Below, one piece after another: positions 17,532 through 26,033 of a DNA stretch of 64,000 nt. The stretch is from contig JBBSAM010000001.1 in NCBI GenBank assembly GCA_038252255.1, positions 186,001-250,000 on the forward strand, read 5' to 3'. The position numbers and the translations under genes were made by a program. The notes beneath the pieces were generated by a model. The model was not told the DNA's origin and ran no database searches. It saw only the letters and a program-made list of their open reading frames with translations. Within the stretch, counting starts at the first letter, position 1; every line of letters begins with the position of its first letter. This DNA comes from Chersky-806 sp038252255 (GTDB lineage: Bacteria > Actinomycetota > Acidimicrobiia > IMCC26256 > JAENVU01).

Positions 17532-19286
17532 ATGACGGGCCCGGCGCCGGTCGACGTCTCCGACGACGGCAGCACGGCGCACGAGCGGCCGGCTCGGCGT
17601 CGAAATCGCGCGGGCCTCTTCGCACTGGGCGCGGCGATCATCGCGGTCGCCGCCACGTCGCTCGTTCGCGTCGCCACCCTCGGCACCGCGCCGATCGGAG
17701 CGGACGACGCGCTCTACGTCGGTGTCGGTAGGGAGCTCTGGAGCTTCCGTGAGCCCCTCACCGCCGACGGAGGAGTGTTCACCATCCGCTCGTGGGTGTA
17801 CCCACTCATGACCGGTGGGATGTCGCATCTCTTCGACGGCAGCCCGTTCGGGAGCGGTGATCCGTTCACCGGGCCGCGGATCCTCGGCTGGCTGTTGGGC
17901 ACGACCGCGCTCGTCCTCGCGATCGTGATCGCGTACCGGTTCGCCCGCGGTCCCGGTGCCGTCGCTACTGCGCTCGTGCTCCTCGCGACACCACTGCTGT
18001 GGACGGTCGTGCCGTCCACCATGGTGGACGTCGCGCTGATGTGCTCCGTGGTGGTCCTGCTCCTCGTGCTCGACCGGCCGACGCCGGGCCGCATGATCGC
18101 CGGCGGCGTTCTTGCGGGCCTGGCGCTGCTCGTGAAGGAGACGTCCGCGTTGTTCGTAGTCCTTCCGCTCGCCTACCTCGGCGTGGTGCCGCGCGACCAC
18201 TGGAGAAGGCTTGCACTGCGCTACCTGATCGCGTTCGCGGTCACGGTCGGCTGGTGGTTCGTGGTCGTGCTCGTGATCAAGGGCCAGATCTTCCCGCTCG
18301 AGGGCTTCCGGCAGGCAGCCGGTCGCGACCGGGTCCGGGCCTGGTCGCTCGACCTTTCGGGCGTCCTGCTCGTGACGGCGTTCGCGGCCGGATGGCTCGT
18401 CGTGGCAGTCGGGCGCCGGCGCGAGCCCCGCGCGCGACTGCTGGTGCTCGCCGCGCTCGCCTTCGTTCCTGCCGCGATCGTCGCTTGGTACAACGACCTC
18501 GCGATGCGCCAGTTCTCGGCGCTCGTTCTCCTCTCGTGCATCGCGCTCGGCGTCGCCGTGGTCGACGGGTTCGCGGCGTTGATCCGGCGTGCGCCGCCAC
18601 GTGCGGCCCCCCGAGTCGCGGCGTTCGTCGCCGTCGCCCTGGTTGCCGTCGCGCTGGTTCCGATCGTGCTCACCCAGGACCGCACCGGCGTGGGCGCGTC
18701 GTCCGGGACCATCGAGCGGGACATCGCGCGAGGTATCACCGCCTTGCCCGGGTCTCAGATCGTGGTCTCGACCTTCCGGTACAAGGTCCAGGTCTGGGCG
18801 CGCATCCAGGGCGGCGACGCCGAGACGCGGGGGCTGCACTTCGAGAGCCGGAGCGCGCCGCCCCCGCTCGGGCCGGCGCTGTCGACCGACTACGGCCAAG
18901 AGCGTTACCCCGTGCTGATGCGCGACGAGCTCGCACGTCAGGTCCGTGGCGCCGACTACCTGCTGCTCACCGGCCCGCACCTGTTCGGACCGATCGCGCT
19001 CGCCACCTGGCTGCAACTGCACGGCGCGGCAGTCGGGATCTCACCAATCGCTCACTTCGGCCCGCGCTCCGGGGCGTCCTGGGCCTACCTCTACCGGCTG
19101 GACCAGCCGCGAGTCGACGCGATCCCGAGCATCGTCTCCACCACCGCGGCGGAGCAGATGGTGAAGAGCGGAGACTTCCATCCCGTCGATCGCATGGTGA
19201 TCGCCGGAACCCGGGGCGGCTTCATCCGCCTCGGTCGGGCCGTCCCCGTCGACCAGTACCAGCAGCTCCCCGCGCCATTGCGCTGA
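17532..19286 (+). CDS. GT-C family (PMT_2-like) membrane glycosyltransferase, 584 aa
   Basis: The N-terminal cytoplasmic segment (about 30 residues) is followed by TM1 and an outer loop reading IGADDALYVGVG, the Asp-Asp pair of GT-C enzymes. About ten further membrane segments run to residue 390, and a 190-residue soluble C-terminal domain follows. It lies 26 bases after a similar gene and is probably co-transcribed with it. Likely role: transfer of a sugar from a lipid-phosphate carrier to a surface glycan or protein. It is convergent with the thioesterase gene. Confidence 0.8.
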   Translation: MTGPAPVDVSDDGSTAHERPARRRNRAGLFALGAAIIAVAATSLVRVATLGTAPIGADDALYVGVGRELWSFREPLTADGGVFTIRSWVYPLMTGGMSHLFDGSPFGSGDPFTGPRILGWLLGTTALVLAIVIAYRFARGPGAVATALVLLATPLLWTVVPSTMVDVALMCSVVVLLLVLDRPTPGRMIAGGVLAGLALLVKETSALFVVLPLAYLGVVPRDHWRRLALRYLIAFAVTVGWWFVVVLVIKGQIFPLEGFRQAAGRDRVRAWSLDLSGVLLVTAFAAGWLVVAVGRRREPRARLLVLAALAFVPAAIVAWYNDLAMRQFSALVLLSCIALGVAVVDGFAALIRRAPPRAAPRVAAFVAVALVAVALVPIVLTQDRTGVGASSGTIERDIARGITALPGSQIVVSTFRYKVQVWARIQGGDAETRGLHFESRSAPPPLGPALSTDYGQERYPVLMRDELARQVRGADYLLLTGPHLFGPIALATWLQLHGAAVGISPIAHFGPRSGASWAYLYRLDQPRVDAIPSIVSTTAAEQMVKSGDFHPVDRMVIAGTRGGFIRLGRAVPVDQYQQLPAPLR

Positions 19287-19305
19287 GCCATTCGGCGCCC
19301 GTCCG

Positions 19306-19704
19306 TCACGCCGTCTTGTGATCGAAGACGTCGCCGGGCAGGAAGGAGAGCGTGAGCTGCGCGACCGCGACGAGACGGTCGTCCTTTCCGGCGTCGTAGA
19401 CACGAACGTCCGCGACTCCGTGGTTCGTCGCGAGCCGCAACACCGCCGCCTCGGCCCGGATCGGGCCGACCCGTCCCGCGGAGAGGTAGCTCACGGCGGC
19501 GCTGCTCGTGGCGACGAGACGTCCCGATGCCTTCGCCACCGCGCTCGCACCGGCCACGTCGACGAGCGTCGCGACCGCGCCGCCGTGCAACGCGCCCCCG
19601 GGACCGCGCAACGAGTCGATGAGATCGAGCTCGACGGCAATCCCGTCGGGATGGTCCACGAAGCGGTGCGGGAGCTGGTCGAAGAACGGGCATCCGATGC
19701 TCAT
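19306..19704 (-). CDS. PaaI-type hotdog-fold thioesterase, 132 aa
   Basis: A single hotdog domain contains the signature GGALHGGAVATLVDVAG, in which the glycine-rich loop and following helix shape the acyl-CoA thioesterase active site. Such enzymes hydrolyse aryl- or acyl-CoA thioesters. ATG 19704 was chosen because GGAAGGGTGA lies just upstream; longer frames have no such site. It is convergent with the GT-C gene and divergent from the gene at 19787. The substrate cannot be told from sequence. Confidence 0.88.
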   Translation of the reverse strand: MSIGCPFFDQLPHRFVDHPDGIAVELDLIDSLRGPGGALHGGAVATLVDVAGASAVAKASGRLVATSSAAVSYLSAGRVGPIRAEAAVLRLATNHGVADVRVYDAGKDDRLVAVAQLTLSFLPGDVFDHKTA

Positions 19705-19786
19705 CCGGTCACCCTTCCATTCCGGGTGAGCCACCCGCAACGAGCGACCGCTGCCTCCGCGCCCGTGAATAGGATGACTCGTAGGT

Positions 19787-20083
19787 ATGGACAATCCCTA
19801 CGACGAGAATCTCGTGGTTCAGACCGGCGAGGCAGGGAGAGAACTGCTCGGCCCGCCTGGCTCGGCACTGCCCTTCGCGATCACTTCGCTCGTGGTCTCG
19901 GCGTTGTGGCTCTACGGGTTCGGATCGCTGTTCGGCATCGGCTTCGGGGGGATCGCCCTGCTCCAGCTCCCGCGCGGAGCGGGCGGCGGCCGGGTCGCGC
20001 GGTACCTCGCGTACGGCGGCATCGCCATCGGCTGCCTGGGCCTCGGCCTCGCTGCCTGGGTCGGTCGAGACACCCTCGCGTAA
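19787..20083 (+). CDS. Small two-TM membrane protein (DUF4190-like), 98 aa
   Basis: A short hydrophilic N-terminus (MDNPYDENLVVQTG) is followed by two glycine- and alanine-rich membrane helices at about 30-55 and 70-92, the layout of DUF4190-type actinobacterial proteins of unknown function. A TAGGAT hexamer upstream suggests a very short leader. It is divergent from the thioesterase gene. Confidence 0.65.
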   Translation: MDNPYDENLVVQTGEAGRELLGPPGSALPFAITSLVVSALWLYGFGSLFGIGFGGIALLQLPRGAGGGRVARYLAYGGIAIGCLGLGLAAWVGRDTLA

Positions 20084-20140
20084 CACGCCCTCGCCCGGCT
20101 CGAGGCCGTCGAGCGACGACGGGCGCGGTTGGTCGCGGGG

Positions 20141-20749
20141 CTATGCGCCGAGGGGGACCCGGCACTGGTGGCCGACGAGATCACTGGCGTACCCGGCGTG
20201 CAGCTGCCCTCGCTCGAAGACTCGCTGCGTGAGCGCGTTGAACCGCTGCACGCTCTCTACCGGGAGTCGCGCCTGTCCTTCCGCAATGCTGGCGCGGACA
20301 GCGGCGAGCTCTGAACGGATGCGCTTCGGGAAGTGCGGGATCCCGTGCGCGAGCGCGGCGTCCAACTGCGCCGCGGCAACTTCGACCTCGGCCTCGAGCT
20401 CCGGCCAGCTGGGCGCCGGGACGGGCGCCGGCGCGGGAGCAGCCACGGCAGTCGTCGTCGAAGCCTGCTCACCGGGCCCGATCGTCGTGCCGGCCCCCAG
20501 GTAGAAGCCCCAGGAAGCAGTCCCGTAGGTCTGCGCGAACGCGTCGAGCTGCGCATGGATGGCTTCGACCTCGCCGCACGACTCAGCCCGATCGATCGGG
20601 ATCTGATCGAGATGTCGCCGACCGTCCGAGAAGTCGAAGTCGGGCATTCGGATGAGCGACACTCCGTACGCCACTCCGGCGAGCAGAGCGACGAGGGCGC
20701 CGATGTTGACGAGCGTCCGTGAGCGTGACCGGTGCGTCCTGCGGGGCAC
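20141..20749 (-). CDS. Membrane-anchored hypothetical protein, 202 aa
   Basis: I do not recognise this protein. A basic N-terminus (MPRRTHRSRSR) and one membrane helix at about 13-33 anchor a mainly helical outer domain. A Pro-Ala-rich linker near 100-115 divides the domain. Two cysteines, about residue 58 (ESCGEV) and about 195 (HQCRV), could form a disulfide. There is no enzymatic motif. It is convergent with the gene at 19787. Confidence 0.6.
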   Translation of the reverse strand: MPRRTHRSRSRTLVNIGALVALLAGVAYGVSLIRMPDFDFSDGRRHLDQIPIDRAESCGEVEAIHAQLDAFAQTYGTASWGFYLGAGTTIGPGEQASTTTAVAAPAPAPVPAPSWPELEAEVEVAAAQLDAALAHGIPHFPKRIRSELAAVRASIAEGQARLPVESVQRFNALTQRVFERGQLHAGYASDLVGHQCRVPLGA

Positions 20750-20826
20750 CGAGATCAGACTCCGTCCCGGCCGGCGACGTTACGTGCCGTCGCATGAGCG
20801 GTGGCGTGCGCCGGCGCCGCCGCGGT

Positions 20827-21132
20827 TCAGATCCCGGGGTTGTGGTGCGCGACGAGCTCGATCCAGGTGACGCTCGAGGGCGGGCCGCTGATGCCACCCT
20901 TGGCGAGCGCGGCGCCGAGGCGCTCGTCCATGAACCGGGCCTGGTGCTCCGGCGTGTCCCACACCTCCATCACGACGAGGCTGCCGTCCTCGTTGAGCCC
21001 GGCCGAGTGCGTCAAGAGCCCGTCGGGCCAATTGCCCTCGCCCGTCTCCGGGTCGATGCCGAGCTCCTTGTTGACCGCCGAGTACTCCTTCTTCGTGATG
21101 CCCTCGAACTCCAAGATCAGTGCAGCAGCCAT
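20827..21132 (-). CDS. Small dimeric alpha/beta-barrel (ABM-like) protein, 101 aa
   Basis: The sequence pattern (ILEFEGITKKEYSAVN, then MEVWDTPEHQARFMDE) is that of the ferredoxin-like dimeric alpha/beta-barrel family that includes antibiotic biosynthesis monooxygenases and many stress or heme-related proteins. No cofactor ligand can be named. I chose ATG 21132 because GGAGG lies about 8 bases upstream; ATG 21147 is in frame but lacks one. It shares the minus strand with the small membrane protein at 21214. Confidence 0.75.
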   Translation of the reverse strand: MAAALILEFEGITKKEYSAVNKELGIDPETGEGNWPDGLLTHSAGLNEDGSLVVMEVWDTPEHQARFMDERLGAALAKGGISGPPSSVTWIELVAHHNPGI

Positions 21133-21213
21133 CAGGTACGCCTCCATCCTCGGCCCGGTTGACCGGGTGCCGTCAGCCTGGCAGGTCCGTCGGACTCGTG
21201 CACGGCGGGCGAT

Positions 21214-21402
21214 TCAGTAGCCCATGGCACCGAGTGCGACCAAGACGGCTCCGGTCACTGCCATCGGCTTGACGAAGCCGAATGGCCGGGCCTGCGAGAG
21301 CATCAACGGTGTCCAGTCCGGCCGGTAGCTCGCCGAGAGGTACGCGAGGATGCCGGCCGCGAGCACCACGAACGACCCGATGAGCACGAGCTGCACATCC
21401 AC
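21214..21402 (-). CDS. Small membrane protein, about 62 aa
   Basis: The protein has two hydrophobic helices (VQLVLIGSFVVLAAGILAYL and a C-terminal AVTGAVLVALGAMGY) with a polar loop between them. No family is recognised. I chose GTG 21402 because CATCAT lies 7 bases upstream as a plausible leaderless -10; an in-frame start at 21456 would overlap the RecQ promoter and adds residues that look non-coding. Reality of the gene is likely but not certain. Confidence 0.5.
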   Translation of the reverse strand: MDVQLVLIGSFVVLAAGILAYLSASYRPDWTPLMLSQARPFGFVKPMAVTGAVLVALGAMGY

Positions 21403-21447
21403 GGCTGAAATGATGCCGCACTCTCGGCCGGGATGCACTCGCAGCAA

Positions 21448-21470
21448 CTGTCCCACCCCACCGGTAGGTT
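21448..21470 (+). promoter_or_regulatory. RecA-NDp-like leaderless promoter of the RecQ-PRTase gene
   Basis: CTGTCCCAC (21448-21456), 8 bases, TAGGTT (21465-21470), 6 bases, then GTG 21477. This is the best copy of the family, with a full TAnnnT hexamer and the TGTC box at the spacing known for mycobacterial DNA-damage promoters. Confidence 0.7.
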
Positions 21471-21476
21471 GCGCGG

Positions 21477-23525
21477 GTGACCGAAACCGCCGAGCTCGCC
21501 GCTGAAGCCACTGCCGCGCTCCGCCGGCTCGTCGGCAATCCCGCGGCCGAGTTCCGCGAGGGCCAGCTCGATGCGGTGACCGCGCTCGTCCGGGACCGCC
21601 GGCGGGTCCTGGTCGTGCAGCGCACCGGCTGGGGCAAGAGCGCGGTCTACTTCGTCACGTCCGCGTTGCTGCGGGCGCGGGGCGCCGGCCCGACGCTGCT
21701 CGTCTCGCCACTGCTCGGCCTCATGCGCAACCAGATCGAGGCAGCCGACCGCGGCGGCGTACGCGCGGTCACGTTGAACAGCGACAACAAGGCCGATTGG
21801 GAGCAGGTCGTCGACGAGCTCGACGCGGACAAGGTGGACGTGCTCCTCGTCTCCCCCGAGCGGTTCGCCAACGCATCGTTCCGCGAGAACGTGCTCCCGC
21901 AGGTCGCGCCCCGCACCGGCCTGATGGTGATCGACGAGGTGCACTGCATCAGCGACTGGGGCCACGACTTCCGGCCCGACTACCGCCGCCTCGCCCGCGT
22001 CCTCGATCTCCTCCCCCGCGGTGTGCCCGTGCTCGGCACCACCGCAACCGCGAACGACCGGGTGATCGCAGACGTGCAGACCCAGCTCGGCGCCGAGCTG
22101 CTCACCCTGCGCGGCCCACTGGACCGGGAGAGCCTGGCTCTCGACGCCATCGAGATCCGATCGCAACCCGAGCGCCTCGCCTGGCTCGCGCAGGTGCTGC
22201 CGACGCTGCCCGGCACCGGGATCGTCTACACGCTCACCGTCGCCGACGCGCACCGGGTCGCCGAATGGCTGCGCACCCGCGGCATCGACGCCCGCGCGTA
22301 CACCGGCGAGACCGACACCGCGACGAAGCTCGGAATCGAGGAAGACCTCCAGCAGAACCGGATCAAAGCGGTCGTCGCCACCTCCGCGCTCGGCATGGGT
22401 TACGACAAGCCCGACCTCGCGTTCGTCGTGCACTACCAGTCCCCCGGTTCCCCGATCGCCTACTACCAGCAGGTCGGCCGGGCCGGGCGCGGCATCGAGC
22501 GCGCCGAGGGCATCCTGCTCAGCGGGCACGAGGACAACGACATCCAGGACTGGTTCATCCGCACCGCGTTCCCCGACCGCGAGCAGGCCGAGGCCGTCGT
22601 CGCGCTGCTCGCCGAGCGCGCCGAGCTCGTGCCGATCCACCAGATCGAGGACGAGGTGAACGTCCGCCGGAGCCGGCTCACCGGGATGCTGAAGAACCTC
22701 GAGGTGGACGGCGCGGTCGAGCGGGAAGGCACCAGGTACCGGCGCACCCTCGCGCCCTGGACCTACGACGAGGAGAGGGTCGAGCGCGTCACTGCCGAGC
22801 GACGCCGCGAGCAGATGATGATGGGCGAGTACGTCCACGCGTCGACGTGTCTGATGCAGATCCTCCGCACCGAGCTCGACGACCCTACCGCCGCGCCATG
22901 CGGCCGCTGCAGCCGCTGCACCGGCGAGACCCGCTCCGCGGCCGTCGACCGCGCGCTCGTCATCGAGGCACAGCAGTTCCTCCGTGGCCAGACCCTGGTG
23001 CTCGGACCGCGCAAGAAGCTGCCGGACATGAAGAACATCGCGAAGACCGAGCAGCTCGCGCAGGGCTGGGCCCTGGCGCGCTGGGGCGACGGCGGGTGGG
23101 GTGTTCAGATCAAGGACGAGAAGGCGGCCGGCCACTTCTCCGACGATCTCGTCGCCGCGTTGGCCGAGCTGCTCGTCGGTCAGTCGCCGGAGCCGCCGTT
23201 CGAGTGGGTCACGGCAGTGCCGTCACGACGCGCGCCGGACCTCGTACCGTCGCTGGCCGAGCGCGTCGCCGCCAAGCTCGGCCTCCCGTACCTCCCGGTG
23301 TTGGAGAAGGCGCGCGATACGCCGCGCCAGCACGAGATGGAGAACAGCGCGCAGCAGGCACGCAACGTCGGTGGCGCGTTCAATGTCACCGGGCCGTTGC
23401 CGGAGACCGCCGGGCTGGTCATCGACGACCTCTGGGACTCGGGCTGGACCATGACCGTCGTCGCCCAGGTGCTGCGGGCGAGTGGCAGCGGCCCCGTCTA
23501 CGGTGCGGTGCTTGCCCAGGCGTAA
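21477..23525 (+). CDS. RecQ-type DNA helicase fused to a C-terminal phosphoribosyltransferase domain, 682 aa
   Basis: The N-terminal part is a RecQ superfamily 2 helicase: Walker A RTGWGKS (Lys54), DEVH at 153-156 in place of the usual DEAH, then CISDWGHDFRPDYR, and motif VI near QVGRAGRG. The RecQ zinc site follows (one Cys near 457, then CGRCSRC near 475-481) and a winged-helix region. The last 90 residues resemble a type I phosphoribosyltransferase, with GLVIDDLWDSGWT at about 645 matching the PRPP-binding loop of ComF-like proteins. It is leaderless from a damage-type promoter and overlaps the DprA-like gene. A role in processing damaged or incoming single-stranded DNA is inference. Confidence 0.92.
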   Translation: MTETAELAAEATAALRRLVGNPAAEFREGQLDAVTALVRDRRRVLVVQRTGWGKSAVYFVTSALLRARGAGPTLLVSPLLGLMRNQIEAADRGGVRAVTLNSDNKADWEQVVDELDADKVDVLLVSPERFANASFRENVLPQVAPRTGLMVIDEVHCISDWGHDFRPDYRRLARVLDLLPRGVPVLGTTATANDRVIADVQTQLGAELLTLRGPLDRESLALDAIEIRSQPERLAWLAQVLPTLPGTGIVYTLTVADAHRVAEWLRTRGIDARAYTGETDTATKLGIEEDLQQNRIKAVVATSALGMGYDKPDLAFVVHYQSPGSPIAYYQQVGRAGRGIERAEGILLSGHEDNDIQDWFIRTAFPDREQAEAVVALLAERAELVPIHQIEDEVNVRRSRLTGMLKNLEVDGAVEREGTRYRRTLAPWTYDEERVERVTAERRREQMMMGEYVHASTCLMQILRTELDDPTAAPCGRCSRCTGETRSAAVDRALVIEAQQFLRGQTLVLGPRKKLPDMKNIAKTEQLAQGWALARWGDGGWGVQIKDEKAAGHFSDDLVAALAELLVGQSPEPPFEWVTAVPSRRAPDLVPSLAERVAAKLGLPYLPVLEKARDTPRQHEMENSAQQARNVGGAFNVTGPLPETAGLVIDDLWDSGWTMTVVAQVLRASGSGPVYGAVLAQA

Positions 23526-24420
23526 CGACGCTTCACTCGCCGCGATCCTCCTCGCCCAGCGGCTCGTGCCGGCCGCCGCCGAGCCACTCAGGGCCCGCGA
23601 GTACTGGACGCTGCTCGACCGGGTCGACGACCCCGGATCGCTGCTCGGCCGCTCCGCCACCGATCTCACCGCCGAGCTCGGCGACGCGGACCTCGCCGCC
23701 CGGGTGGTCGCGCGGCTCGACGCGGCCGTCGCGCTCGCGTTCGAGCTCGAGAAGCTCGAGCAGACCGGCGTCGCGGTGGTCGCCTCAGTCGATCCGGACT
23801 ATCCGGCCCGGCTGCTCGAACGGCTGACCACCGCCGCGCCACCGCTGCTGCACGTGGTCGGGCCGATCGCATTGACCGGCGAGCCGATGCTCGGAGTGGT
23901 CGGGTCGCGTGACGTCTCTGCCGAGGGTGTGGAGGTCGCGGCCGACGCGGGCCGGTCCGCGGTGGCGCACAGTTGGGGTGTCGTGTCCGGGGGCGCGAAG
24001 GGCGTGGATCGGGCGGCGATGGACGCCGCGCTCGAAGCCGGCGGCACCGTCGTGGGCTTCCTCGCCGACCCCCTCCTGCGCGAGATCCGTGCGCCCGAGC
24101 TGCGGCGCGCGATCGGCCGGAACCGCTTGTGCCTCGCCACTCCGTACTCGCCCGCAGCCGCGTACAACGCGGCGAGCGCGCGGGGCCGCAACAAGCTGAT
24201 CTACGCGATGGCCGAGACGACGCTCGTCGTCGCGGCCGAGGTCGAGACGGGCAGCACGTGGGACGGCGCGGTCGAGGCGATCGACCGCGGTTACGGCGAC
24301 GTGTCGGTCTGGACCGGCGACGGCGCGATGCCCGGCAACTCCCGGCTCGTCGACCGCGGCGCGCGCGCGATCAACGACCGAGCGCAACTGCGGGACACAC
24401 CTACCGAGCACAGCCCGTGA
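23503..24420 (+). CDS. DprA/Smf-like DNA-processing protein, about 305 aa
   Basis: The Rossmann-like DprA core is clear: LGVVGSRDVSAEG, then VSGGAKGVDRAAMDAAL, then NRLCLATPYSP and RNKLIYAMAETTLVV. The N-terminal part is a helical region typical of the family. No C-terminal winged helix is present, as the protein ends soon after the core. DprA binds single-stranded DNA and loads RecA in transformable bacteria; its role in most actinobacteria is unclear. The frame begins inside the end of the RecQ gene; GTG 23482, GTG 23503 and TTG 23512 are all possible, and I chose 23503. The overlap implies translational coupling to the helicase. Confidence 0.88.
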   Translation: MRCLPRRNDASLAAILLAQRLVPAAAEPLRAREYWTLLDRVDDPGSLLGRSATDLTAELGDADLAARVVARLDAAVALAFELEKLEQTGVAVVASVDPDYPARLLERLTTAAPPLLHVVGPIALTGEPMLGVVGSRDVSAEGVEVAADAGRSAVAHSWGVVSGGAKGVDRAAMDAALEAGGTVVGFLADPLLREIRAPELRRAIGRNRLCLATPYSPAAAYNAASARGRNKLIYAMAETTLVVAAEVETGSTWDGAVEAIDRGYGDVSVWTGDGAMPGNSRLVDRGARAINDRAQLRDTPTEHSP

Positions 24421-24447
24421 CCCGGTCGGCACCATCCGAGGTACTGC

Positions 24448-24476
24448 TTGACGCGGCGTTGCGACTCACCGAGAGT
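24448..24476 (+). promoter_or_regulatory. Sigma-A-like promoter of the Calx-beta protein gene
   Basis: TTGACG (24448-24453), exactly 17 bases, then GAGAGT (24471-24476). The -35 is close to consensus and the hexamer keeps the A and T of xAxxxT. It would give a leader of about 70 bases, ending with GGGAAGAG before ATG 24553. The rest of the 132 bases after the DprA-like gene shows nothing else convincing. Confidence 0.45.
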
Positions 24477-24552
24477 GCGCCTCAGAGAAGGGCAGGCGGG
24501 GCAAGGACAACGAGCCTTCTTCAGGCGGGCTCGGTCCCAGGGGGAAGAGACG

Positions 24553-25830
24553 ATGCAGCGGACTTCAACGGGGCTTCGCGCGGCGCGCCGGCGTACGACG
24601 TCACTGCTACTTGCGCTCGCGCTTGCACTGACCGGATTGGCGGGGTTGGTTGCCTCGGCCGGACCGGCTGCCGCCGACGCCTGCGACACCATGGCGCCCG
24701 GAACCTGGTTGGGCAGCTGGATCTCCGACTCTCAGGCCCTGGGCGGCTCGGTGAAGGCCGACTACAGCTTCCCGGTTGGTGCGGTGAGCGGCGCGATCGA
24801 GTTCGTCCATGGCCAATCGGTGGTGGGCGACGGCACCACGATCACCGGCACGCGGACCGGCTGCACCTTCACGGCCACGGTAGGAAGCTCGGTCACCATT
24901 ACCGGCACCGTCGCGGCCAGCGGCACGCAGATGAGCGGCACCTGGGACTTCTCGAGCGGCTTGGTCACCGGGACCTGGAACCTCGGGCTCACCTCTGACT
25001 CGGCGAGCGGCGACGGTTCTGCGACCACGGACGCCGACGGGACCCCCGGACCCACCGCCTCCGACCCGATCGAGACCACGGTGATGTCTCCGAACGCGGG
25101 CCCTATCACGATCGACGAGGCGGTTACGGACGGCGGGACGAACCCCGGATACCAGCTGCTCGGCACCTTCGTGCGGATCACAGCACCAACCGCCAGCAAA
25201 GACATGCCACTCACCCTCACCTTCGATATCGACGGTTCGCAGACCGCGGGCGTCGATCTCACCTCCAACGCGGAGATCATCGCCAACTTGAGCCCATTTC
25301 GGGATGGCACGCGGATCGCGGACAAGTGCACACCAGTGGTAGGAGCGACGACGGCCAACCCGATAACTCCGTGCATCCAGGCGATCGAGACTCCCGGCAA
25401 CGGACGGGTGCGCATCACGGTGCTCACCGCCGCGGCGAGCCTGTGGTCCTTTGGCGTCCCGAACACGCTCGTGATTCCACCGCCGCCGCCCACTGGACCC
25501 GGGCTGCAGGTGAGCAACGTGAGCGTCCGGGAAGGGAACCGCGGCGCGAAGAAGGCGATGTTCGTCGTCACACTTTCGGCGAAGTCCTTGACGCCGGTCA
25601 CGGTGCACTACGCGACCCAGAGCGCAACCGCGCTCGCGGGGTCCGACTTCACGTCGACGAGCGGCACGCTGATTTTCAGGCCCCGCAAGACCAAGGTCAA
25701 GCTCAAGGTGCCGGTGCTCGGTGACCGGGTCCGCGAAGGGACCGAGACGTTCCGAGTGGTGCTCTCGAACCCGACGAATGCTCACATCGTCCAGGGCACG
25801 GGCATTGCAACGATCCGGGACAACGACTGA
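24553..25830 (+). CDS. Secreted protein with novel N-terminal domain and C-terminal Calx-beta domain, 425 aa
   Basis: A long signal peptide (residues 1-40, LLLALALALTGLAG core) precedes a domain of about 100 residues starting CDTMAPGTWLGSW and rich in TITGT and SGTW strands. A middle beta-rich region follows. Residues about 320-425 form a Calx-beta domain (SVREGNRGAKKAMF, HYATQSATALAGSDF, GTETFRVVLS), usually a calcium-binding adhesion module. I chose ATG 24553 because GGGAAGAG lies just upstream; a longer frame from 24448 adds non-coding-looking residues. The N-terminal domain is shared with the secreted protein at 36240. Probable role: extracellular binding or adhesion. Confidence 0.83.
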   Translation: MQRTSTGLRAARRRTTSLLLALALALTGLAGLVASAGPAAADACDTMAPGTWLGSWISDSQALGGSVKADYSFPVGAVSGAIEFVHGQSVVGDGTTITGTRTGCTFTATVGSSVTITGTVAASGTQMSGTWDFSSGLVTGTWNLGLTSDSASGDGSATTDADGTPGPTASDPIETTVMSPNAGPITIDEAVTDGGTNPGYQLLGTFVRITAPTASKDMPLTLTFDIDGSQTAGVDLTSNAEIIANLSPFRDGTRIADKCTPVVGATTANPITPCIQAIETPGNGRVRITVLTAAASLWSFGVPNTLVIPPPPPTGPGLQVSNVSVREGNRGAKKAMFVVTLSAKSLTPVTVHYATQSATALAGSDFTSTSGTLIFRPRKTKVKLKVPVLGDRVREGTETFRVVLSNPTNAHIVQGTGIATIRDND

Positions 25831-25872
25831 CAGCAGGCGGGCGCTCCGCACGAAGCGCGCATCCGGTGCGTG

Positions 25873-25900
25873 ACCTGAATCTCCCAACCTGAATCTCCCC
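25873..25900 (+). repeat. Two 14-bp tandem repeats in an intergenic region
   Basis: ACCTGAATCTCCCA is followed directly by ACCTGAATCTCCCC. They lie in the 203-base gap between the Calx-beta gene and the gene at 26034, about 100 bases upstream of the next TACGTT hexamer (25995-26000). They could be an operator or simple slippage. The remainder of the gap shows only that possible -10. Confidence 0.6.
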
Positions 25901-26033
25901 CCTTGACGACGCGTCGAAGTCGTGGCGCGCTGGTACCCACCTGAGTCCCTGACGCCCAGGTCTTTCGGCCCTACGGATCGAGCTCCGGACTCCGTACGTT
26001 CGGTCCATGGGTTCGCCGCGGGGGGACAGGATC

